Source: Bacillus xiapuensis (GTDB lineage Bacteria; Bacillota; Bacilli; Bacillales; Domibacillaceae). Taken from it: 64,000 bases of DNA. The DNA lies in contig NZ_KZ454939.1 of the NCBI RefSeq assembly GCF_002797355.1, forward strand, positions 1,955,828 to 2,019,827. The letters are read 5' to 3'. Below are positions 9,491 to 18,064 of the stretch, in pieces. A model generated the notes under the pieces. That model saw nothing but the letters and a program-made list of their open reading frames with translations. It made no database searches and was not told the origin of the DNA. The position numbers and the translations under genes are program-made. The stretch's first letter is position 1; every line of letters begins with the position of its first letter.

Positions 9491-9907
9491 TTATTCATTA
9501 GGCAAGTGCACCACTTCAATATCCTTTAAAAAGTGCTTGTTCCATTTATTTGGGTAAGCATTTCGGTAAATAATCCGTTTAATGCCGGCTTGGGCAAGGG
9601 TTTTGGCGCAATTTTCGCATGGTTCATGCGTCACATAGGCCGCCGCTCCAATCAGACGGTCTCTATCTGCGTGAAGCACCGCATTTAATTCCGCATGCAA
9701 ACAGCGGATGCATCTGTTTTCATCAGACAGCAGACAGCCTTCATCTTCACAATGCTCATGCCCGTGAATCGACCCATTGTACCCGGTTGCTATGATATGC
9801 TTGTCCTTCACGATCACACAGCCCACATGAAGTCGATTGCAAGTTGATCGGGAAGATACAACATCGGCAATATCCAAAAAATATTCATCCCAGCTTTTTC
9901 GTCTCAT
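9491..9907 (-). CDS. comEB: dCMP deaminase family protein ComEB
   Basis: Zinc-dependent deoxycytidylate deaminase; in B. subtilis it is encoded in the comE operon but is not needed for transformation. The sequence carries the zinc and catalytic motif HAELN followed by PCENC about 30 residues later, and a second Cys/His cluster (HCEDEGCLL) as in dCMP deaminases. I prefer the ATG at 9907 (138 aa), with GAGAGAG 8 bases upstream, over the GTG three codons earlier. It is the middle gene of comEA-comEB-comEC. Confidence 0.92.
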   Translation of the reverse strand: MRRKSWDEYFLDIADVVSSRSTCNRLHVGCVIVKDKHIIATGYNGSIHGHEHCEDEGCLLSDENRCIRCLHAELNAVLHADRDRLIGAAAYVTHEPCENCAKTLAQAGIKRIIYRNAYPNKWNKHFLKDIEVVHLPNE

Positions 9908-9977
9908 TCTTTTCACTCTCTCTTTGGTGTTTCTTTTCTTTAGTTTAGCGAGAACAAAAGGATGCCGTCAAACGTTT

Positions 9978-10634
9978 TTAATTCACGGAAATAAGCGGCT
10001 CCAGCTTTTCAAAAGTCTTCTCACCGATCCCGGTTACATTTTTCAAATCTTCCGGCTTGGCAAAAGCTCCCTCCGTTTCTCTATAGTCAATGATTGCTTG
10101 TGCTTTCGCTTCTCCTATACCCGGCATCGTTTGCAGCTCTTCAGCAGAAGCGGCATTGATATTGATCTTCGTTTCCGGCTTGCTCCCATCAGCCGGTGAA
10201 GAAGCGCCGGGGATGGCAGAAGAAACAGAAGGTGACTGGGCCGGCGGCTTCTCTCCAATCTTCGGAATATAGACAATCATTTCATCTTGAAGCTTTTGAG
10301 CAAGGTTGACCGCCGTGCGGTCAGCATCTTTTTGCAGGCCTCCCGCTTTTGCAATCGCATCATGTATCCGTGCCCCCTGCTTTAATGTGTAAATACCCGG
10401 TTTTGGGACAGCTCCTTTCATATCCACCATCACCACCTGTTCCTCCTTCGTCTCCTTCTTCTCTTCAGAAGAAGCGGGCGAAGTCTCTTTCGAAGAGGGA
10501 GTATGAATCTCGGCAGTCAGCGGCTGGGCGGGCGGCGCTTCTTTTGCCGATAATTGATACAATCCAAAGATTCCTGCAGCCGCCAAGAGAATCACAAATA
10601 ATTTGTACTTTTCAATTAAAGCTTTTACGTCCAT
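9978..10634 (-). CDS. comEA: Competence DNA receptor ComEA
   Basis: Membrane-anchored receptor that binds double-stranded DNA outside the cell. The 218-aa protein has one N-terminal transmembrane helix (about residues 11-28), an extracellular linker rich in Pro/Ser/Glu, a SLBB-like domain (VDMKGAVPKPGIYTLKQG), a second flexible linker and a C-terminal tandem helix-hairpin-helix DNA-binding domain (LQTMPGIGEAKAQAI; LKNVTGIGEKTFEKL). GAAGGAG lies 7 bases before the ATG. It is first in the operon and divergent from comER. An AAAA-N5-TTTT sequence in the 76-base gap resembles half of a ComK box. Confidence 0.96.
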   Translation of the reverse strand: MDVKALIEKYKLFVILLAAAGIFGLYQLSAKEAPPAQPLTAEIHTPSSKETSPASSEEKKETKEEQVVMVDMKGAVPKPGIYTLKQGARIHDAIAKAGGLQKDADRTAVNLAQKLQDEMIVYIPKIGEKPPAQSPSVSSAIPGASSPADGSKPETKININAASAEELQTMPGIGEAKAQAIIDYRETEGAFAKPEDLKNVTGIGEKTFEKLEPLISVN

Positions 10635-10680
10635 ACTTGCACTCCTTCTTGCATAATCGTTTTTTTCTTACATACATTGT

Positions 10681-10693
10681 AAAAGGATCTTTT
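10681..10693. promoter_or_regulatory. Possible ComK AT-box between comEA and comER
   Basis: AAAA-GGATC-TTTT matches the AT-box form AAAA-N5-TTTT recognised by a ComK dimer. A working K-box needs two AT-boxes at defined spacing; I can see only one good copy, with a poor candidate to its left in the T-rich stretch near 10650-10670. The position, between divergent comEA and comER, is where ComK control would be expected. Confidence 0.3.
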
Positions 10694-10710
10694 TTAAAGG
10701 GGGGTTACGA

Positions 10711-11535
10711 ATGAGAACTGGAGTAATCGGCACCGGAAATATGGGAGAAATTCTGATCCACGCACTTATTGATTCCAAAGCGGTCATGCCTTCTGAGCTT
10801 TCCATCATTAACCGAACCGAAGTTAAAGCTAAGCGGCTGGCAGAAAAGCTCCCTGGTGTGACGCTTGCTGAAAGTATTCCGAAATTAGTGCAGACCTGTG
10901 ACCTTGTTTTTATTTGTGTAAAACCTCACGATATCTATCCGATTCTTGCTGAAGTGAAGGATCTTTTCCGCCCGGAACAATGTGTGGTTTCGATTACAAG
11001 CCCGGTTAGCACGGCGCAGTTAGAATCGGTTCTCTCCTGCTCGTGCATGCGCATGATTCCAAGCATTACGAATAAAGTACTGTCAGGAGCCGTTTTGTAT
11101 ACTTTTGGAGAGAGATGCCAAGATGGATGGAAAATGGAGATGAAGGAAAAAATGGAGCTGCTGAGCCGAGAAGCGATAGAAATTGACGAATCGGTCACCC
11201 GGGCAGCATCTGATCTTGTCAGCTGCGGTCCGGCCTTTATCAGCTATTTAACGCGAAGATTGATTGAAGGGGCAGAAACGACCGGGATGGACGCCGAAAC
11301 AGCTGAAAAATTAGCTGAATGCATGCTGACCGGACTCGGAGAACTGTTTAAACAAAAAGAATATACATTAGCACAATTGGAAGAAAAAGTATGTGTCAAA
11401 GGCGGGGTAACCGGAAAAGGCATCGCGGTGCTGGAGGAAGAAACCGGAGACATGTTTAGTAAGCTATTCAAAGCCACTCACCAAAAATTCGCCGAGGATA
11501 AACAAGAAACAGCTGCACAATTTGGAATTCATTAA
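10711..11535 (+). CDS. comER: Late competence protein ComER (P5C reductase family)
   Basis: Member of the pyrroline-5-carboxylate reductase family with an N-terminal Rossmann fold (RTGVIGTGNMGEILI) and the ProC-type C-terminal helical domain (VTRAASDLVSCGPAFI). At 274 aa it matches ComER of B. subtilis, which is divergent from comEA and, despite its name, is not required for competence. GGGGGG lies before the ATG at 10711. Its enzymatic substrate is not known. Confidence 0.92.
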   Translation: MRTGVIGTGNMGEILIHALIDSKAVMPSELSIINRTEVKAKRLAEKLPGVTLAESIPKLVQTCDLVFICVKPHDIYPILAEVKDLFRPEQCVVSITSPVSTAQLESVLSCSCMRMIPSITNKVLSGAVLYTFGERCQDGWKMEMKEKMELLSREAIEIDESVTRAASDLVSCGPAFISYLTRRLIEGAETTGMDAETAEKLAECMLTGLGELFKQKEYTLAQLEEKVCVKGGVTGKGIAVLEEETGDMFSKLFKATHQKFAEDKQETAAQFGIH

Positions 11536-11613
11536 AATCTATTCGCTAACAAAGCAGAAAATCCTTTTTCTTTTTGCATTTTTCTCTATTTGCGGACTGA
11601 CACAATGCGAATA

Positions 11614-11649
11614 GCCCGAGCAGCGGCTTTTTTATGCCGCTGCTCAGGC
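11614..11649. terminator. Hairpin between convergent comER and yqeM
   Basis: A perfect 10-bp stem (GAGCAGCGGC / GCCGCTGCTC) with the T run in the 8-base loop. It lacks a T tract after the stem, so it may act as an mRNA end-stabiliser or a bidirectional attenuator. Confidence 0.5.
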
Positions 11650-11685
11650 TTCTTGCTGCCTGCATTGCTTTTGATCAACCCGGAA

Positions 11686-12426
11686 TTATCCTTTTCTCGC
11701 TACAAAAAAGATTCTTTGGCTATCCTGCTGCGGCGGATTATCCGTAAAGTCAGCCGCCAGACGAACAATCTCAAAGCCGGCTTGCTCAAGCCAGTCTGCA
11801 TATTGTTCCGGCGCATACGTTCGCTGATAATGCAGCTCATCAAACCGTTCATATTGACCGCTGGCTTGATCGAAAGCAAAAAATGTAAGCTCATGCTCCA
11901 CCATGCCCTCAGCGTCTCCGTCAAAGCAATTCCAAATATAAGACACTTCCTCGTCGACCGAAGTAAATGTGCCGTCTTTAAAAATATGCTCCATTTTATA
12001 AAGGGAATGGACATCAAATAAGAAAAGCCCGCCAGCTTGCAAATGATCATACACATGGCGAAAGGTATCCTTAACCTCTTCTTCTTTCAGCAAATAATTA
12101 AGAGAATCACAAAATATCGTCACAGCATCAAATGTGCCAAGACCTTCAAGCATGCGCATGTCCTGCTGAAACCACGGAATCTTTTTCCCTCTTTCTGCCG
12201 CCTTTTGCTGTGCGACCATCAGCATATCTTCCGACAGATCCACACCTGTCACATCCCAGCCAGTCTCTTTTAAACGCCAAGTGAACTCCCCGGTTCCGCA
12301 TGCTACATCGAGCACCTTCTTGCCTGGCAATGACTTCGCATGACGTTCAAAGAAAGCAAGCCATCGTTCATACGGTACATCCTGCATTAAAAAATCGTAT
12401 ACATAAGCAAATCGCTCGTACGTCAT
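11686..12426 (-). CDS. yqeM: Class I SAM-dependent methyltransferase YqeM
   Basis: The N-terminal third has a class I methyltransferase fold: VLDVACGTGEFTWRL is the SAM-binding motif I, VTGVDLSEDML the acidic loop, and DAVTIFCDSLNYL motif IV. The 246-aa product corresponds to YqeM of B. subtilis, whose substrate is unknown. It is the last gene of the yqeG operon and overlaps rsfS by four bases (ATGA), so it is likely translationally coupled. Confidence 0.88.
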   Translation of the reverse strand: MTYERFAYVYDFLMQDVPYERWLAFFERHAKSLPGKKVLDVACGTGEFTWRLKETGWDVTGVDLSEDMLMVAQQKAAERGKKIPWFQQDMRMLEGLGTFDAVTIFCDSLNYLLKEEEVKDTFRHVYDHLQAGGLFLFDVHSLYKMEHIFKDGTFTSVDEEVSYIWNCFDGDAEGMVEHELTFFAFDQASGQYERFDELHYQRTYAPEQYADWLEQAGFEIVRLAADFTDNPPQQDSQRIFFVARKG

Positions 12427-12779
12427 AGAAGAAGCTCACTCTGTACGTCAATCTCAGGAGCGTCACCCCATAGCCGCTCCAAATTATAATAAAGACGCTC
12501 GTCACGATGAAACACGTGAACGACTACATCCCCAAGATCAATTAACACCCAGCGCGCTTCATTGTAACCTTCCATCCGCTTAATTGTATAGCCCAGCTCC
12601 TCCGCGCTCTCCTTAATTTCCCGAGCAATCGCTTGCACCTGCTTGTCGGAATTGCCGTGGCAAATCATAAAGTAGTCGGTAATGAGCGAGAGACCCTGCA
12701 TATTTAATACGACGATTTGCTCCGCTCGTTTATTATCAGCTGCTGTTGCCATTCGTTGTAAAAGTTCAGGCTGATCCAT
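12423..12779 (-). CDS. rsfS: Ribosomal silencing factor RsfS
   Basis: RsfS (YqeL, DUF143/Iojap) binds ribosomal protein L14 and blocks joining of the subunits when nutrients run low. The 118-aa product has the core YFMICHGNSDKQVQAIA and the tail RWVLIDLGDVVVHVFHRD typical of the family. It starts within the stop codon of yqeK (TAATG) and ends overlapping yqeM, in the standard nadD-yqeK-rsfS order. Confidence 0.95.
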   Translation of the reverse strand: MDQPELLQRMATAADNKRAEQIVVLNMQGLSLITDYFMICHGNSDKQVQAIAREIKESAEELGYTIKRMEGYNEARWVLIDLGDVVVHVFHRDERLYYNLERLWGDAPEIDVQSELLL

Positions 12780-13351
12780 TAATTCTTTGCCCCCTTCTGT
12801 TTCGTTAAATCATTATACATATCAACTGTATCAGGAAAAATCGGCTGATTCTTCTTCATCAGAAATTGAATCGTGTTCTTCACTGCCTGAATCAGCGCTG
12901 CATCTAAATGCTCTTCCGCCAGCGCGCGCACTTCTTCCACGCCCGGAAAATGGCGTCCCGGTTCGATATAATCCGCTAAATAAATGATCTTTTCAAGCAA
13001 CGTCATCCCTGTTCTGCCCGATGTATGATAGCGAATAGCATCAAGAATCTCCTCATCCTCAATTCCAGCCTCTTTTTGCACCAAGCAGGCCCCGACTGGA
13101 GCATGCCACAGTTCCGGATGAAAGGACAGTAGCCGCGGATCCATTTTTTCCGCTCGAATAATGGCCGCCATCTCCTCTTTCGGACGAAACTTGGCATAAT
13201 CGTGAAAGATCGCTGCTATTTCGGCTTTTTGCGGATCGGCTCCAAACTGATGAGCCAGTTTCACAGCTGTTTCCGCTACGCCAAGCGTATGTTGGTAACG
13301 GTGTTCAGTAAGTTGCTCCTTGACGAGCTCTAGCGCCTGATTACGGTTCAT
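12779..13351 (-). CDS. yqeK: HD-domain diadenosine tetraphosphatase YqeK
   Basis: HD-superfamily phosphohydrolase; characterised YqeK proteins cleave Ap4A symmetrically to two ADP. The 190-aa protein shows the H...HD...D metal-site pattern (RYQHTLGVAETA; IFHDYAKF; YLADYIEPGR). It overlaps the 3' end of nadD by 11 bases, so it is translationally coupled in the operon. Confidence 0.92.
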   Translation of the reverse strand: MNRNQALELVKEQLTEHRYQHTLGVAETAVKLAHQFGADPQKAEIAAIFHDYAKFRPKEEMAAIIRAEKMDPRLLSFHPELWHAPVGACLVQKEAGIEDEEILDAIRYHTSGRTGMTLLEKIIYLADYIEPGRHFPGVEEVRALAEEHLDAALIQAVKNTIQFLMKKNQPIFPDTVDMYNDLTKQKGAKN

Positions 13352-13910
13352 ATAACTGGTTCTCCTTTATATAAGCGATTACTTTCTCCGGCAGTAAATA
13401 GCGAAGTGTCTGGCCGGCTGCTGCTTTTTGCCGGAGCAGCGTGGAGGATAGATGGATTTCCGGTGCATCGACCAACGTAACCGGATAGGGAGTATCAACA
13501 GAATAACCCGGACGCCGCACTCCGATTAACGTCACCATTTCACACAGTTCATCCACCTTATACCACTTCGGTAAATATTCAATCATATCCCCGCCGATCA
13601 GAAAATAAAAATTCGTTTCAGGTTCTCGTTTTTTCAGGATTTTGATCGTATCATACGTATAGGATTTACCGCTTCTCTCCATTTCAGTCAGCTCCAACGA
13701 AAACTGCGGGTGCCCATCAATTGCCGCTGACAGCATATTGATGCGATCGCTGTCCTTAATGCCCGCTCCCATTCTCTTATGAGGCGGATTACGACTAGGT
13801 AAAAACCGCATCTCATCCAGCCCCAGCGCAGAAAGCACCTCATTAGCGATAATTAAGTGGCCGATATGAGGCGGATTAAACGTTCCTCCGAGAAGACCGA
13901 CCTTTTTCAT
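13341..13910 (-). CDS. nadD: Nicotinate-nucleotide adenylyltransferase NadD
   Basis: Converts nicotinate mononucleotide and ATP to deamido-NAD in NAD synthesis; essential in most bacteria. The 189-aa product has the nucleotidyltransferase signature GGTFNPPHIGHLIIA and the LSSTLLR motif (the ISSTxxR equivalent), with NPPHK after strand 2. It overlaps yhbY by four bases and yqeK by 11 bases. Confidence 0.96.
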   Translation of the reverse strand: MKKVGLLGGTFNPPHIGHLIIANEVLSALGLDEMRFLPSRNPPHKRMGAGIKDSDRINMLSAAIDGHPQFSLELTEMERSGKSYTYDTIKILKKREPETNFYFLIGGDMIEYLPKWYKVDELCEMVTLIGVRRPGYSVDTPYPVTLVDAPEIHLSSTLLRQKAAAGQTLRYLLPEKVIAYIKENQLYEP

Positions 13911-14200
13911 CTTGGCAGCATAAGCCGCTTATGTTCTTTCGACTCTTTATATAAAATGATGATATTGCCAATGATTTGAACAATTTCGGCTTTAGCCCCT
14001 TTCGCCAATGCTTCAGCCACCTCGCGCTTATCCTCTTCACAGTTTTGTAAAATGCTGACCTTCAGCAATTCCCGCGCCTCCAGAGCATCGTCAATCTGTT
14101 TCACCATGTTCTCATTGACACCGCCTTTTCCCACTTGGAAAATGGGGTCCAAATGATGGGCTTCCGCCCGCAAAAATCTTTTTTGTTTTCCTGTTAGCAT
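13907..14200 (-). CDS. yhbY: CRM-domain RNA-binding protein YhbY (YqeI)
   Basis: A 97-residue protein that is a single CRM domain: LTGKQKRFLRAEAHHLDP at the start, the GKGG loop (QVGKGGVNENMV), and KGAKAEIVQIIGN near the end. CRM proteins of this type bind pre-50S ribosomal RNA. It shares one base with the aroE stop codon upstream and four with nadD downstream. Confidence 0.94.
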   Translation of the reverse strand: MLTGKQKRFLRAEAHHLDPIFQVGKGGVNENMVKQIDDALEARELLKVSILQNCEEDKREVAEALAKGAKAEIVQIIGNIIILYKESKEHKRLMLPR

Positions 14201-15036
14201 TATTTACCTCCTAGTTGATTGCGAACAATTTCTTCCATTTTACTCGTATCCGGGAAAGCTCCTGTCCACTTTTCAAAAGCAAGAGCTCCTTGGTACACAA
14301 ACATTTTCAGTCCATTCTGCGTACGAGCGCGCCGCTGCTTCGCTTGCTTCAGCAGCTTCGTTTCAAAGGGATTATAGATGATATCTGAGACGAACGCTTT
14401 CGGATTCAGCCGGCTTAAGTCGATGGGAACCGCCTCTGTATTAGGTGCCATTCCTACGGAAGTGGTTTGAATAATGATATCGTATTTTTCAAGCTGGCCG
14501 GCCGCTTCCTCGACCGTTAGCACAGCTCCATCGGATGGAAAAGGGCAGCGCTTGACGAGCTCCTTCGCCTTTTCTAACGTGCGATTAGCCAGATCGATCC
14601 GCGTTACTTGCTCAGATGTTAATGTGTAATAGATGGCGCGGGCGGCTCCGCCTGCTCCAATGATCAGCACTTGCTTGTTCTCAAGCGCCTCCTGATAACC
14701 TTCGCGAAGCGCGCGTACATATCCTTTCCCGTCTGTATTGTAGCCGATCCACTGATCTTTCTCACGAACGACCGTATTCACAGCGCCGATCGCCTGTGCC
14801 AGCGGATCCACGCCATCAAGCATCGGGATGATCGCTGTTTTATGCGGAATGGTTACATTAAACCCTTGCACCCCGATCGCTTTCATGCCTCGCACTCCCG
14901 CCTCAAGATCTTGAGGCTTGATATGAAACGGATGGTAGCAGCCGTCTATTCCAAGCATATTAAAAGCCGCGTTTTGCATAGCCGGCGACATTGAATGAGC
15001 GATGGGATCCCCAATAACTCCAAATAAATTCTTCAT
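14200..15036 (-). CDS. aroE: Shikimate dehydrogenase AroE
   Basis: NADPH-dependent reduction of 3-dehydroshikimate in aromatic amino acid synthesis. Motifs: GDPIAHSMSPAMQNA (substrate site), NVTIPHKT with the catalytic Lys, NTDGKGYV and the nucleotide-binding GAGGAARAI. I start at the ATG at 15036 (278 aa), because AAGGTG lies 7 bases upstream and an earlier in-frame TTG lacks a ribosome site. It follows yqeH by 15 bases. Confidence 0.96.
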   Translation of the reverse strand: MKNLFGVIGDPIAHSMSPAMQNAAFNMLGIDGCYHPFHIKPQDLEAGVRGMKAIGVQGFNVTIPHKTAIIPMLDGVDPLAQAIGAVNTVVREKDQWIGYNTDGKGYVRALREGYQEALENKQVLIIGAGGAARAIYYTLTSEQVTRIDLANRTLEKAKELVKRCPFPSDGAVLTVEEAAGQLEKYDIIIQTTSVGMAPNTEAVPIDLSRLNPKAFVSDIIYNPFETKLLKQAKQRRARTQNGLKMFVYQGALAFEKWTGAFPDTSKMEEIVRNQLGGK

Positions 15037-15051
15037 CTTCTTCACCTTCAA

Positions 15052-16158
15052 TTAAATAAGAGATGGCCGAATAAATACACTTACGCCTTTTGGAGCATAC
15101 GCGGCCACGAGCGCTCCTGGCTCGTTGACCGTTACCCAGCCAAGACCGGAGAAAACCACATCCGTTTTCCCTTCTTTTATGCGAAATTCATGGCGGATAA
15201 ACGCTGGGAACTGTTCCATTTGCCCGGAGCGCGGCGGTGTCAGCAGCTCTCCTGCATGCTTTTGATACAGCTCGTCAGCATTCTCCAGCTTCGTCCGGTG
15301 AATCTTCAGTTCATTGGACAAATAACAGGTCAGTGAACGGCGGCCGCCGGCGATATAATCCAACCGGGCAAGCCCTCCGAAAAATAGCGTTTGCTCTTCA
15401 TTCAGCTGGAATACCTTTGGTTTGATTTCTTTCTTTGGCGTAATATATTTCAAATCGCGCTTATCTACAAAATGGGCCATTTGATGATGATTAATAATCC
15501 CCGGCGTATCGATAAGAGCCTGCCCATCATCTAAAGGAATTTCAATCATATCAAGTGTCGTACCGGGAAAATGGGAGGTGGTGATAATGTCTTTCTCTCC
15601 CGTAACCTCTTTAATAATCCGGTTAATAAATGTTGATTTGCCAACGTTTGTGCAGCCAACCACATAGACATCTTTCCCTTGGCGATAATGTTCGATCGCT
15701 TGAATAGCTTCTTGAATCGAATGGCCTTTAGCCGCACTGACAAGCAGAACATCAACCGGCTTCAGCCCGAGCTTTTTCGCCTCATGCTTCATCCAGTGAA
15801 TCAAACGGTTCGCCTTTACCGACTTGGGAAGAAGGTCTGCTTTATTGCCAATCAGCAGAACCGGGTTGTTGCCGGCAAATCGGTGAAGACCGGGAAGCCA
15901 GCTCCCGTTAAAGTCGAATATATCTACAATCTTCACGATCAGGCTATCCGTTTGTCCCAATGTATTTAATATCTTTAGAAAATCATCATCCGTCAATGGC
16001 ACATCCTGCACTTCATTATAATTCTTCAGACGGAAGCAGCGCTGGCAAACGATGACTTCTTTTGACAGAGCTGAAGGCGGAGCATAACCAAGCCCATTCG
16101 GATTGTCTGTTTGCACTTCCACTCCGCATCCTGTACATAGAATCTTTTCTTTACTCAC
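15052..16158 (-). CDS. yqeH: Ribosome biogenesis GTPase YqeH
   Basis: Circularly permuted GTPase required for 30S assembly in B. subtilis. The N-terminal zinc finger has two CxxC pairs (CTGCGVEVQ; CQRCFRLKNY). The G motifs come in permuted order: NKADLLP (G4), SAAKGHS (G5), GCTNVGKST (G1) and DTPGII (G3). A C-terminal beta domain follows. At 368 aa it is full length, and it overlaps yqeG by four bases. Confidence 0.96.
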   Translation of the reverse strand: MSKEKILCTGCGVEVQTDNPNGLGYAPPSALSKEVIVCQRCFRLKNYNEVQDVPLTDDDFLKILNTLGQTDSLIVKIVDIFDFNGSWLPGLHRFAGNNPVLLIGNKADLLPKSVKANRLIHWMKHEAKKLGLKPVDVLLVSAAKGHSIQEAIQAIEHYRQGKDVYVVGCTNVGKSTFINRIIKEVTGEKDIITTSHFPGTTLDMIEIPLDDGQALIDTPGIINHHQMAHFVDKRDLKYITPKKEIKPKVFQLNEEQTLFFGGLARLDYIAGGRRSLTCYLSNELKIHRTKLENADELYQKHAGELLTPPRSGQMEQFPAFIRHEFRIKEGKTDVVFSGLGWVTVNEPGALVAAYAPKGVSVFIRPSLI

Positions 16159-16676
16159 TTATTTTCCTCCCATGTAATTAAACCTTTTCGTTTAAACACT
16201 TTCATAATTCTCCGCTCAATTCTGCGGTTGAATCTCGTCCAAAACCCGTCAGTCTGAGCGACGGGCAGCACTAAAATAGTGTAAAACCCGCTGCGGTTGC
16301 CTCCGAAAATATCAGTCAAAAGCTGATCTCCGATCACCACGGTCTCCTCCCGCTTGACATCGAGCAATTGGATTGCCCGACGAAAGGCTTTTCCCATGGG
16401 CTTTCTCGCTTCAAAAATATAGGGGATGTCAAGCGGTGTTGAAAACGTACTGACCCGCTTTTGATTATTGTTCGAAACAATCAGCACCTTGATGCCATGA
16501 TCCCTCATTTGCTGAAACCACTCTAACAGCTCAGGGGTAGCATCCGGACAATCCCAGGCAACGAGCGTATTATCCAAATCGGTAATAATGGCTTTGATTC
16601 CTTTTTCCTTCAGCTCCATCGGCTGTATATCAAAGACGCTTTTTACTTGTTTATTCGGCAAAAATAATTTTAACAT
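16155..16676 (-). CDS. yqeG: HAD-superfamily phosphatase YqeG
   Basis: The HAD motif I DLDNTLVAWD, motif II VLIVSNNN, the Lys of ARKPMGKAF and motif III VVIGDQLLTDIFGG are all present, defining a IIIA-type HAD phosphatase (173 aa). Its physiological substrate is not established. It is first in the operon, with GAGGTG before the ATG and a sigma-A-like promoter just upstream. Confidence 0.92.
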   Translation of the reverse strand: MLKLFLPNKQVKSVFDIQPMELKEKGIKAIITDLDNTLVAWDCPDATPELLEWFQQMRDHGIKVLIVSNNNQKRVSTFSTPLDIPYIFEARKPMGKAFRRAIQLLDVKREETVVIGDQLLTDIFGGNRSGFYTILVLPVAQTDGFWTRFNRRIERRIMKVFKRKGLITWEENK

Positions 16677-16711
16677 CTGAGCACCTCGATCTTTAGACCT
16701 TCTTCGTCCTT

Positions 16712-16740
16712 ATCATATCTAATTTCCGATGTTGTTACAA
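16712..16740 (-). promoter_or_regulatory. Sigma-A promoter of the yqeG operon
   Basis: On the minus strand, a -35 TTGTAA (16740-16735) and a -10 TATGAT (16717-16712) have a 17-base spacer, about 40 bases before the yqeG start codon. The DnaA-box cluster lies directly upstream of it. Confidence 0.6.
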
Positions 16741-16791
16741 AGTAAAACATAAGAAATGAGCATTCCTCAATTACTGTCAAATTATAAAAAT

Positions 16792-16917
16792 TTATCGACA
16801 AAATTCTTATCCATGCTTTGTGGATAAGCTTATTCACATCCTCCCCTTTGTCTCAGATTGCTTTTGCACACTTAACCACATTTTACTCACACTTTATCCA
16901 CGTTGCTTTGTGGATAA
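16792..16917. promoter_or_regulatory. DnaA-box cluster between yqeG and sda
   Basis: Measured against TTATCCACA, there are two perfect boxes on the minus strand (TGTGGATAA at 16819-16827 and 16909-16917). One-mismatch boxes are TTATCGACA (16792), TTATCCATG (16807), TTATTCACA (16830), TTAACCACA (16872) and TTATCCACG (16894), and a two-mismatch box is TTACTCACA (16883). In B. subtilis DnaA binds this same intergenic region and activates sda, so the role is likely conserved. A possible sda promoter follows (TTGTTC at 16926, TAAAGT at 16949, 17-base spacer). Confidence 0.88.
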
Positions 16918-17036
16918 CGGAACGCTTGTTCTTCTAATTAATTTTTGTTAAAGTTAGATTGTTCAAACAAGCGACCTACTAATGTATGTGTGCTCCTCAA
17001 ATTCTAGAACACCAATTTATTGGAGGCGAACTAGCT

Positions 17037-17174
17037 ATGGATCAAATTTCAGATGACCTGCTATTAGAATCTTATATAAAAGCCCGCAAGCTAAAGCTTA
17101 ACAAAGAATTTATCCGCCTGATGGAGAAAGAGCTGATCAAGCGGTCACTCATTCAGAACGTGGAGATTTCTTAG
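17037..17174 (+). CDS. sda: Sporulation checkpoint inhibitor Sda
   Basis: Sda binds histidine kinase KinA and blocks entry into sporulation when replication initiation or DNA integrity is disturbed. The 45-aa product (starts MDQISDDLLLESYIKARKLK) forms the predicted helical hairpin of Sda and matches the B. subtilis protein across its length. The ATG at 17037 has GGAGG 10 bases upstream. It is divergent from yqeG, as in B. subtilis, with the DnaA-box cluster in between. Confidence 0.92.
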   Translation: MDQISDDLLLESYIKARKLKLNKEFIRLMEKELIKRSLIQNVEIS

Positions 17175-17176
17175 GG

Positions 17177-17962
17177 CTATTGCTTCAATAAAAGCCCTAT
17201 TTTTTCTCCCACCTTTACTTCACATGGAAGCGTCAATCGCTGATCAAGTGCAAACGTGCCTTTTTCAAATAACAGCACCACCGTTGAGCCGAAGTTAAAG
17301 TAAGCGACTTCCTCTCCCTGTTTCCAGACTTGATTTTCATGGGTGCGCTCCACCGCGTTGACAAACATCGCCCCCACTTTCACGACAGCCATTCTTCCAC
17401 AGAAATGCTGAAGCTCTGTAATATCCCGATAATTTTTTGATAATGGCGCGCGGCCGTATTTTAAGCCGTATGAATGAACAGGATAGGAATAGCGTCCAAG
17501 GATCCAGCGATCGATCACGGCCGCATCTACCGGGCTGTGAATCCGGTGATAATGGGCCGGGCTTAAATACAACACAAGAAAGACTCCTCCGTCGTAAGCC
17601 CGCGCCTTGTCTTCACTGCCCAGCATTTCTGCAACAGCATACGGCTTTCCCTTTACGACAATGTCTCGGGAGGGAGTGATCGTTCCTGCTTCCTCTAGCC
17701 TTGCATCTACCGGACTTACGACATGGTCAGCACCATACTGTATCTTTCTTGCTTCCGGAGCAAGTCTTCTCATAAAAAAATCATGAAGCGTTTGATAATC
17801 TTCCGCGGGATATTCCATTTCCTTTTCATTAATCTTATAAGCCCTTATGAAAGAACGAATCATAGGCTTACTCAATGAAGAGCATGTGAACGTTTCAAGC
17901 AGTCGCGAAGACCATCTTTTATTGGTTAACTCAATAAATAAACGATAGAGTTGTTTTTGCAC
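17177..17962 (-). CDS. psd: Phosphatidylserine decarboxylase
   Basis: Makes phosphatidylethanolamine from phosphatidylserine at the membrane. The proenzyme self-cleaves at a GST motif; here it is FGST near the C-terminus (in NFGSTVVLLFE), where Ser becomes the pyruvoyl group. The other family motifs are VSPVDARL and YHRIHSPVDA. I start at the GTG at 17962 (261 aa), which has GGAGGG 5 bases upstream; the longer open frame before it is AT-rich intergenic DNA. It is divergent from pssA, the previous step of the pathway, and ends two bases after the sda stop codon, with sda convergent. Confidence 0.95.
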   Translation of the reverse strand: MQKQLYRLFIELTNKRWSSRLLETFTCSSLSKPMIRSFIRAYKINEKEMEYPAEDYQTLHDFFMRRLAPEARKIQYGADHVVSPVDARLEEAGTITPSRDIVVKGKPYAVAEMLGSEDKARAYDGGVFLVLYLSPAHYHRIHSPVDAAVIDRWILGRYSYPVHSYGLKYGRAPLSKNYRDITELQHFCGRMAVVKVGAMFVNAVERTHENQVWKQGEEVAYFNFGSTVVLLFEKGTFALDQRLTLPCEVKVGEKIGLLLKQ

Positions 17963-18064
17963 AATATCCCTCCAACAAAATAAAATTCCAAATGATTTTG
18001 TGTTATAATAGGTTATTAATAAAATATTATTATATAATAAACTAACTTCAAGGAGAGTGTAAAT

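Noticed and set aside
16741-17036. A plasmid- or phage-type replication origin in the DnaA-box cluster
   Set aside because: No replication initiator gene or AT-rich unwinding repeats are linked, and the known sda/yqeG control explains the boxes.
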